Positions 59,278-64,000 of a stretch of DNA of 64,000 nt are shown here, one piece after another. The translations under genes were made by a program, and so were the position numbers. The notes beneath the pieces are model-generated. The model did no database searches. It saw only the letters and a program-made list of their open reading frames with translations, and was not told the origin of the DNA. Origin of the DNA: Bacillus sp. FJAT-45350 (GTDB lineage Bacteria; Bacillota; Bacilli; Bacillales; NISU01); assembly GCF_002335805.1 (NCBI RefSeq), contig NZ_NISU01000001.1, forward strand, positions 1-64,000, written 5' to 3'. Numbering within the stretch: the stretch's first letter is position 1; the number at the start of each line of letters is the position of its first letter.

Positions 59278-59611
59278 ATTGCTGGTCACGATTGTAAAGA
59301 AAGGTAATGCTAAAAAAGTTGTCAAAGCCTCGAAGGAAGCTGGTGCCGAGGGCGGAACAGTCATTTATGGTAAAGGAACAGGAATACATGAAACAAAGAA
59401 ATTTCTTGGGATAAGTGTTGAACCTGAAAAAGAAATGGTTTTAACATTAATCCCTAACGAAAAAGTAGATACAGTCCTTTCTGCGGTTGAAAAGGCTGCT
59501 AAGTTAGATAAACCAGGAAGTGGAGTAGGTTTTGTACTTGATGTGAAGCGAATTGCAGGAATTGTTCACTTACTTAATCTACAAAGTCAAGGAGGAAACA
59601 ATGGAGAATAA
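59249..59611 (+). CDS. PII-like (GlnB family) signalling protein, first copy
   Basis: About 120 residues. PII fold with KLLVTIVKKGNAKKVVKASKEAGAEGGTVIYGKGTG and the strand GVGFVLDVKRIAG. The T-loop region lacks the standard uridylylation Tyr of GlnB. The ATG at 59249 (GAAAGGAGAAAGAAA upstream) lies inside the end of the DUF1538 gene. It probably senses a nucleotide or metabolite and gates the DUF1538 proteins. Confidence 0.82.
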   Translation: MIEHLNLSHKLLVTIVKKGNAKKVVKASKEAGAEGGTVIYGKGTGIHETKKFLGISVEPEKEMVLTLIPNEKVDTVLSAVEKAAKLDKPGSGVGFVLDVKRIAGIVHLLNLQSQGGNNGE

Positions 59612-59963
59612 AGTTTTGTATGACTTGATTGTATCAATTGTGAATAAAGGCTATTCAGAAAAAGTCGTAGAAGCTTCTAAACAAGCAGGTGCGGAAGGTG
59701 GTACGATATTGTACGGAAGAGGAACAGGAATTCATGAGCAAGCAAAGCTATTTAATATTGCGATTGAACCTGAAAAAGAGCTTGTCTTAACGCTTATTGA
59801 TAGAGATAAGACCGATGAAGTATTAGAATCGATTATGGTTAATGCAGAATTAAATAAGCCCGGAAAAGGGATCGCTTTTGTTTTAGAGGTTGAGCGTACA
59901 ATTGGAATTAATCATGTACTGAACCGTATGATGAATGAAAAATTTTCTGAGCAAGAGAAGTAA
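59601..59963 (+). CDS. PII-like (GlnB family) signalling protein, second copy
   Basis: About 120 residues, a close relative of the first copy (LYDLIVSIVNKGYSEKVVEASKQAGAEGGTILYGRGTGIHE). It overlaps the first by 11 bases. CAAGGAGGAAACA precedes the ATG at 59601. Two PII-like proteins after two membrane proteins suggest a matched regulator set, perhaps a heteromeric trimer. Confidence 0.82.
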   Translation: MENKVLYDLIVSIVNKGYSEKVVEASKQAGAEGGTILYGRGTGIHEQAKLFNIAIEPEKELVLTLIDRDKTDEVLESIMVNAELNKPGKGIAFVLEVERTIGINHVLNRMMNEKFSEQEK

Positions 59964-60045
59964 AAGGAACAGGGGCAACCGGGATTGTTGAAAAGGGTAA
60001 CTGATTTGTTATTAATGAATACAGTAATTAACAGATGAAAAATGA

Positions 60046-60074
60046 TTGACATGTTTTTATAATTACTGTATCGT
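60046..60074 (+). promoter_or_regulatory. Promoter of the M-box/mgtE unit
   Basis: TTGACA at 60046-60051, 17-base spacer, TATCGT at 60069-60074. It is flanked by a perfect 10-bp inverted repeat, TACAGTAATT (60020-60029) and AATTACTGTA (60061-60070). Confidence 0.5.
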
Positions 60075-60096
60075 CATCTATGGAAAAAGTAAATAT

Positions 60097-60255
60097 CGTC
60101 CTCGTTAGGTGAGGCTCCTGTGATGGAGATACGCTGCTGCCCAAAAACGTCCAAAGACGCCAATGGGTCAACAGGAACTATCGAATTAAGGTGGTTTTTA
60201 ATGTAGCTGGTTGTATAACCTATGCCGCACAGTGCTAAAGCTCTACGAATGAAGG
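60097..60255 (+). ncRNA. M-box (ykoK leader) magnesium riboswitch
   Basis: The sequence contains the M-box hallmarks: GTTAGGTGAGGCTCCTGTG, GGAGATACGCTGCTGCCC, GTCCAAAGACGCCAATGGGT, CAACAGG, TTTTTAATGTAGCTGG and CTATGCCGCACAGTGCTAAA, closing with CTCTACGAATGAAG. High magnesium stabilises the fold and allows the downstream terminator to form. It controls mgtE. Confidence 0.95.
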
Positions 60256-60306
60256 AACAAGCAGGATTAATGTATGTTTTATTTGTCATGCTTTCTATTT
60301 GTGAAC

Positions 60307-60339
60307 AATCACCTTCATTTGTTGAGGGTGATTTTTTTG
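60307..60339 (+). terminator. Riboswitch-controlled terminator before mgtE
   Basis: AATCACCTTCA (60307-60317) pairs with TGAGGGTGATT (60323-60333; one G-T), followed by TTTTTTT. It is the expression platform of the M-box. Confidence 0.88.
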
Positions 60340-60373
60340 TTCAAATTAAATTAAGATGCGGAGGTGGTGTGGA

Positions 60374-60502
60374 ATGGATAGTTATCCCGAACCCAGTAGG
60401 CAAATAAAAAATGGTTTTAATCTACAACGTAAATGGAAAGCTACAAGAAAGAACGGGACCCATTACACAGGCAATACGCATTTTAGTGAGGTTCCTATCT
60501 AA
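60374..60502 (+). CDS. 42-codon leader ORF between the M-box and mgtE, possible MgtL-like peptide
   Basis: ATG at 60374 with GGAGG at 60360-60364, nine bases away, so translation is likely. The peptide has 42 residues and begins MDSYPEPSRQIKNG, acidic and proline-spaced. The stop TAA (60500-60502) runs straight into the mgtE ribosome binding site (TAAGGAGG), and mgtE starts 13 bases later. This arrangement suits translational coupling. Enterobacterial MgtL leaders (MEPDPTP start) sense low magnesium by ribosome destabilisation at such a start; a similar role here is inference. Confidence 0.5.
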   Translation: MDSYPEPSRQIKNGFNLQRKWKATRKNGTHYTGNTHFSEVPI

Positions 60503-60515
60503 GGAGGAACTAGTT

Positions 60516-61877
60516 ATGGTGAGACTTACTGAGCATGATCGCGAAGAATATATGAACTATATTCTTGAGCTTTTAAAAGACAATAATGAAAAGAAATTCC
60601 ATGAAGATTTCATGGATTTACACGCGACGGACAGAATGGAGATTTTTCAGTCACTTGACAAAGAGTCAAGACAACTAGTGTACAAATTCGTTACGGCAGC
60701 AGAGTTTGCAGAAATCTTCCAAGAGTTGGAGATAGACACTCAAAAAGAGATTGCACTTGAATTAGAAGAAGATTACGCAGCAGAAATGTTTAATAACATG
60801 TACGCTGATGATGTCGCTGACTTCTTAGGTGAAATTAAGGACACAGAAGCAAAAGAAATCCTCAGCTCCATGGATAAAGAAGATGCTGACGATGTAAAGG
60901 AGTTATTATCGTATCCACCTGAAACAGCTGGGGCGATTATGACAAAAGAGTATATTGCTATTCGAGCAACAAATACAGCCGCTGATGTTATCACAATGTT
61001 ACGTCAAGAAGGTCCTGAAGCCGAAACAATTTACTACCTATATGTGGTAGATACAAAAGATAAGTTAGTTGGGGTAGTATCATTACGTGATTTAATTATT
61101 GCCCAGTCAACTGAGCTTGTTGAAAACATTATGAGTTCACGTGTTGTGTCAATTGAAGCAAACATGGACCAAGAGGATGTTGCAAAGCTAATCAAGAAAT
61201 ATGACTTCCTAGCAGCGCCAGTTGTTACAAGCACGAATGAATTAATTGGTATCGTAACAGTGGATGATGTAATGGATGTATTAGAAGAAGAAGCAACAGA
61301 GGATTTAGGAGAGATTTCAGCTGTTAGAGGGGCGACTGATGTGAATGCAAGTGCATTTACGTCCGCTAAGAAAAGATCTCCATGGATTATCTTATTAATG
61401 TTCTTTGGTTTAATCACAGCAGGAGTTATTGGAACATTTGAAGAGACATTAGAAGAAATCGTTTTATTAGCAGTATTTATTCCGTTAATAATGGACTCAG
61501 CAGGTAACACTGGTACACAGGCGCTAGCAGTGGCAGTTCGTGGCTTAGCAACAGGTTCTTTAGAGAAAATAGGCTTGTGGGGAACGGTTAAGAGGGAACT
61601 TGGTACTGGTATTTACCTTGGTATTATCTGTGCGGTTGTATTGATGATTTTAATTCCTTTCATTTATGGAAGCTATATTTTAGCATTTGTAGTTGGTATT
61701 TCACTTTTCTTCACATTAAGTATTTCAACAATTATTGGTGCAACGGTACCATTAATTATCAATAAGTTAAAGCTAGACCCAGCAATTGCATCAGGTCCAT
61801 TTATTACAACTGTAAATGATATTTTAGGTTTGGTCATTTACTTCTCAATTGCTACATCTTTGTTACACTACTTCTAA
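60516..61877 (+). CDS. mgtE: Magnesium transporter MgtE, first copy
   Basis: About 453 residues: an N-terminal superhelical domain (about 1-130), two CBS domains (about 130-260; YPPETAGAIMTKEYIAI, LVGVVSLRDLIIAQS, LIGIVTVDDVMDVLEEE) and five membrane helices with PLIMDSAGNTGTQALAVAVRG, the pore-lining motif. Magnesium binding in the cytoplasmic part closes the channel. TAAGGAGGAACTAGTT precedes the ATG at 60516; an in-frame extension to 60411 overlaps the leader ORF and lacks a site. Controlled by the M-box. Confidence 0.96.
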   Translation: MVRLTEHDREEYMNYILELLKDNNEKKFHEDFMDLHATDRMEIFQSLDKESRQLVYKFVTAAEFAEIFQELEIDTQKEIALELEEDYAAEMFNNMYADDVADFLGEIKDTEAKEILSSMDKEDADDVKELLSYPPETAGAIMTKEYIAIRATNTAADVITMLRQEGPEAETIYYLYVVDTKDKLVGVVSLRDLIIAQSTELVENIMSSRVVSIEANMDQEDVAKLIKKYDFLAAPVVTSTNELIGIVTVDDVMDVLEEEATEDLGEISAVRGATDVNASAFTSAKKRSPWIILLMFFGLITAGVIGTFEETLEEIVLLAVFIPLIMDSAGNTGTQALAVAVRGLATGSLEKIGLWGTVKRELGTGIYLGIICAVVLMILIPFIYGSYILAFVVGISLFFTLSISTIIGATVPLIINKLKLDPAIASGPFITTVNDILGLVIYFSIATSLLHYF

Positions 61878-61902
61878 AATTTCAATTACGTTCGTTAAGA
61901 AT

Positions 61903-61934
61903 GGGCACTTTCTATTGACGAAGGTGCCTTTTTC
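61903..61934 (+). terminator. Terminator after mgtE
   Basis: GGGCACTT pairs imperfectly with AAGGTGCC, followed by TTTTTC. Confidence 0.7.
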
Positions 61935-61984
61935 TTATAGAACAGACCAATTATTCTTGTCTTATGAAAGTCGAGGTGTTGTTA

Positions 61985-62692
61985 ATGAGTTGGGAGTTAT
62001 TAATTAAGTTAAGTGTTGCTTTAGTAGTTGGATTACTAATAGGGATCGATCGCCAATTAAAGCATAAACCACTAGGCCTAAAAACAAGTATGGTTATTTG
62101 TGTAGCTAGCTGTTTAGTGACCATTGTTTCAATTGAGTCCTTTGCTCGATTTTCTACTCCGACCTTTAACAATATGGACCCTATGCGACTTGCCGCTCAA
62201 ATAGTTTCAGGGGTAGGTTTCCTCGGTGCGGGAGTAATCTTAAGGAGAAATAATGATGTGATTTCAGGCTTAACGACAGCTGCAATGATATGGGCAGCTT
62301 CAGGACTTGGAATTGCAATAGGGGCGGGGTTCTTCATTGAAGCTTTTTATGCAGTAGGGTTATTAATTATTGCTGTGAATCTTTTACCTTTTTTTGTTAA
62401 ACAATTAGGTCCAAGTACGTTAAGTAAGCGAGATGTAGCAGTGAAGGTTGTGATGGAGCCTAACATGAAAATGACAGAATTGCTACAATCGATCGAGCGT
62501 AAAGGAGATAGCTTAAAAGCAAAAAAGAATTATGAGATAAATATCAGGAATATTAAAATAAAAGACTTAGATAACGGTAATCAGCAAATTGATTTAACAA
62601 TTTCAGCTCCAGAAAAGCAGTATACGACTGAGATTTATTACTTAATAAAAAAAATTGACCATGTGATTACTGTTGATGTAGAACACCTATAA
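61985..62692 (+). CDS. MgtC/SapB family membrane protein
   Basis: About 235 residues. Four or five membrane helices in the first 145 residues with LLIGIDRQLKHKPLGLKTSMVICVASCLVT, AQIVSGVGFLGAGVILRRNNDVISGLTTAAMIWAASGLGIAIGAG, the MgtC core. A soluble C-terminal ACT-like domain follows. MgtC proteins aid survival at low magnesium; in Bacillus the role is less clear. The ATG at 61985 follows GAGGTGTTGTTA. It lies between two mgtE genes and is probably co-transcribed with the second. Confidence 0.9.
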   Translation: MSWELLIKLSVALVVGLLIGIDRQLKHKPLGLKTSMVICVASCLVTIVSIESFARFSTPTFNNMDPMRLAAQIVSGVGFLGAGVILRRNNDVISGLTTAAMIWAASGLGIAIGAGFFIEAFYAVGLLIIAVNLLPFFVKQLGPSTLSKRDVAVKVVMEPNMKMTELLQSIERKGDSLKAKKNYEINIRNIKIKDLDNGNQQIDLTISAPEKQYTTEIYYLIKKIDHVITVDVEHL

Positions 62693-62723
62693 AATGAATT
62701 GACCTCTGGACAGGAGGGTTGAA

Positions 62724-64000
62724 AATGGTAATGGATTTAAATTTTCGCAATCGTGAAGAATACTCTTTTTATTTACACCTATATTTAAAGCAAGAAAAGA
62801 AAGCGGAGTTTCGGAACGATTTTCTTGCTCTACATCCAACGGATCAGGTGGAGATCTTTAAAGAGTTTAGCGCTAAGAAAAGGAAGCTTGTCTATCAATA
62901 TTTAGAACTTGAAGAAGTAGCAGTAGTATTTGTTGGTTTAGAGACAGATGAGCAAAAGCAAGTGATTACTGAGCTTGAAGATAATTATATTATCCAATTG
63001 TTACAGGAGCTTTCTGCTGACGATGTAACAGACTTTCTCGGTGAAATACCTGACCATATCTCTGAGTATTTTTTAGCGCGTATGGATAAGCAAGAAGCTG
63101 ACACAATTAAAAGCCTTCTCTCCTACGAAGAGGATTCAGCAGGGGCAATGATGACAACCGAGTACGTGAAAGCAAATGTCTCTGAAACAGTTTCTGAAGT
63201 GATGTCCCGTCTTCATGTAGAAGGAGAAGAAGCAGAGACTATTTACTATATTTATGTAGTAGACGAAAGAAATAAATTACTTGGTGTTGTATCATTACGC
63301 GACTTAATAACCTCTACACCACAGATGAAAGTCTCTGAGCTAATGAAAGAGCAATTAATTTCAGTTTATCCTGAGATAGATCAAGAGGAAGTAGCTAAGG
63401 TTATTAAGGACTATGATTTAATTGCTGTACCTGTTATGGCAATGGATGGCACGTTAGTTGGTATTGTTACTGTTGATGATGTTATGGATATTGTTGAAGA
63501 AGAGGTTACAGAGGATATTGAAGATTTTGCAGCGGCAAGAGGGACAATCGATCTAGAAATTAGTGCTCCGTTAGCTGCCAAACGCCGTCTTCCTTGGTTA
63601 CTAGTATTATTATTTTTAGGGTTTGGAACAGCAGCTCTTATTGGTAGCTTTGAACAGACTCTCGCAGAAATAGCTCTACTTGCTATTTTTATTCCACTTA
63701 TAGCAGACATGGGAGGAAATACTGGAACTCAGTCATTAGTTGTAGTAATTAGGGGGATCGCAACAGGAAAGCTAGATCGGTCGATGCTGTACCAGTTATT
63801 GAAACGAGAGTTATTAACAGGATTAATTATGGGGAGTATATGTGGTATTCTCGTGATGTTAGTGGCACTTGCCTTTGATTTTGGTAATATCATATTAGGT
63901 GTCGTTGTTGGGATATCTATTTTCTGTACAATTGTGTTTTCCACTATTATAGGAACAGTCATTCCATGGATAATTCACCGTTTGAAAATAGACCCTGCGG
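62724..64000 (+). CDS. mgtE: Magnesium transporter MgtE, second copy, cut by the window end
   Basis: The frame from ATG 62724 (CAGGAGGGTTGAAA upstream) stays open to the end of the window, so the C-terminus is missing. The visible 425 residues repeat the MgtE plan: N-terminal domain (DFLALHPTDQVEIFKEF), CBS pair (EDSAGAMMTTEYVKA, LGVVSLRDLITS, LVGIVTVDDVMDIVEEE) and membrane helices with PLIADMGGNTGTQSLVVVIRG. In the pore motif, Met-Gly replaces the Ser-Ala of copy one (ADMGGNTGTQ for MDSAGNTGTQ). It is divergent enough from the first copy to be an old duplication. Confidence 0.95.

Noticed and set aside
60222-60407. 61-codon frame within the M-box and terminator
   Set aside because: It overlaps the conserved riboswitch and terminator and lacks a ribosome binding site.
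60411-60515. In-frame N-terminal extension of mgtE
   Set aside because: No ribosome binding site at 60411, no MgtE homology in the extra residues, and a strong site at 60503-60509 sets the start at 60516.
61034-61510. 158-codon leftward frame across mgtE
   Set aside because: Antisense shadow; the same type of frame appears opposite the second mgtE at 63411, as expected from shared codon pattern.
1-64000. CRISPR array, tRNA or rRNA genes, insertion sequence, prophage
   Set aside because: No regularly spaced direct repeats, no tRNA-like cloverleaf or rRNA sequence noticed, and no transposase, integrase or phage structural genes among the coding frames.

Overview
The window is a low-GC chromosomal segment from an endospore-forming member of the Bacillaceae. 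The evidence is the maf-radC-mreBCD-minCD-spoIVFAB-rplU-prp-rpmA order of the Bacillus division/sporulation locus, an L27 with a cleavable N-terminal extension next to its protease Prp, many TTG/GTG starts with strong AGGAGG-type ribosome binding sites, and T-run terminators. A full molybdate/molybdenum cofactor cluster, a Tat component, an RNase E/G gene and several dispersed intergenic repeats fit an alkaliphilic or anaerobic Bacillus relative (Anaerobacillus-like). The species cannot be fixed from the sequence alone. No rRNA, tRNA, insertion sequence, prophage or CRISPR array was seen.

Bases 1-10000 are an accessory metabolic block: a CADD/PqqC-like putative diiron oxygenase (5' end outside the window), an aldehyde dehydrogenase, a GlcG/HbpS protein, a split ChrA-type transporter pair, a GntR/FCD regulator, an aspartate-dehydrogenase-like enzyme, a 2Fe-2S ferredoxin, two small orphan proteins, and two divergent membrane transporters. 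Four near-identical 17-bp palindromic sites (T-K-GTATA-core-TATAC-M-A) lie before four of its transcription units. They suggest one regulon under the local GntR protein, and this is the best candidate for an undescribed system here.

Bases 10000-28300 hold the conserved cell-shape, division and sporulation locus, interrupted by tatA and by a molybdenum block (moaC, moaB, modABC, moeA, mobB, moaE, moaD, mobA), then rng and the L21-Prp-L27 operon with its leader. Bases 28300-31000 hold a coiled-coil gene, an MntA/HepT toxin-antitoxin pair coupled to a metallo-beta-lactamase-fold gene, and a repeat-rich intergenic stretch. Bases 31000-37500 hold a chemoreceptor gene and the pstSCAB-phoU phosphate operon, preceded by a five-unit 11-bp-period Pho box array.

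Bases 37500-50400 carry small membrane and CBS proteins, an SDR oxidoreductase, a divergent AddB/AddA-like helicase-nuclease pair, a PAS-PAS-GGDEF-EAL protein, and a BdbC/thioredoxin disulfide pair. Bases 50500-60000 carry a FapA-domain protein, a compact cheA-cheW-cheY-cheX cluster, a secreted ComEC-like hydrolase fused to a helix-hairpin-helix domain with a DUF3006 partner, and an overlapping DUF1538-DUF1538-PII-PII operon.

The window ends in a magnesium locus: an M-box riboswitch with terminator, a 42-codon leader ORF with an acidic/proline-rich start that ends just before mgtE, then mgtC and a second mgtE that runs off the end.
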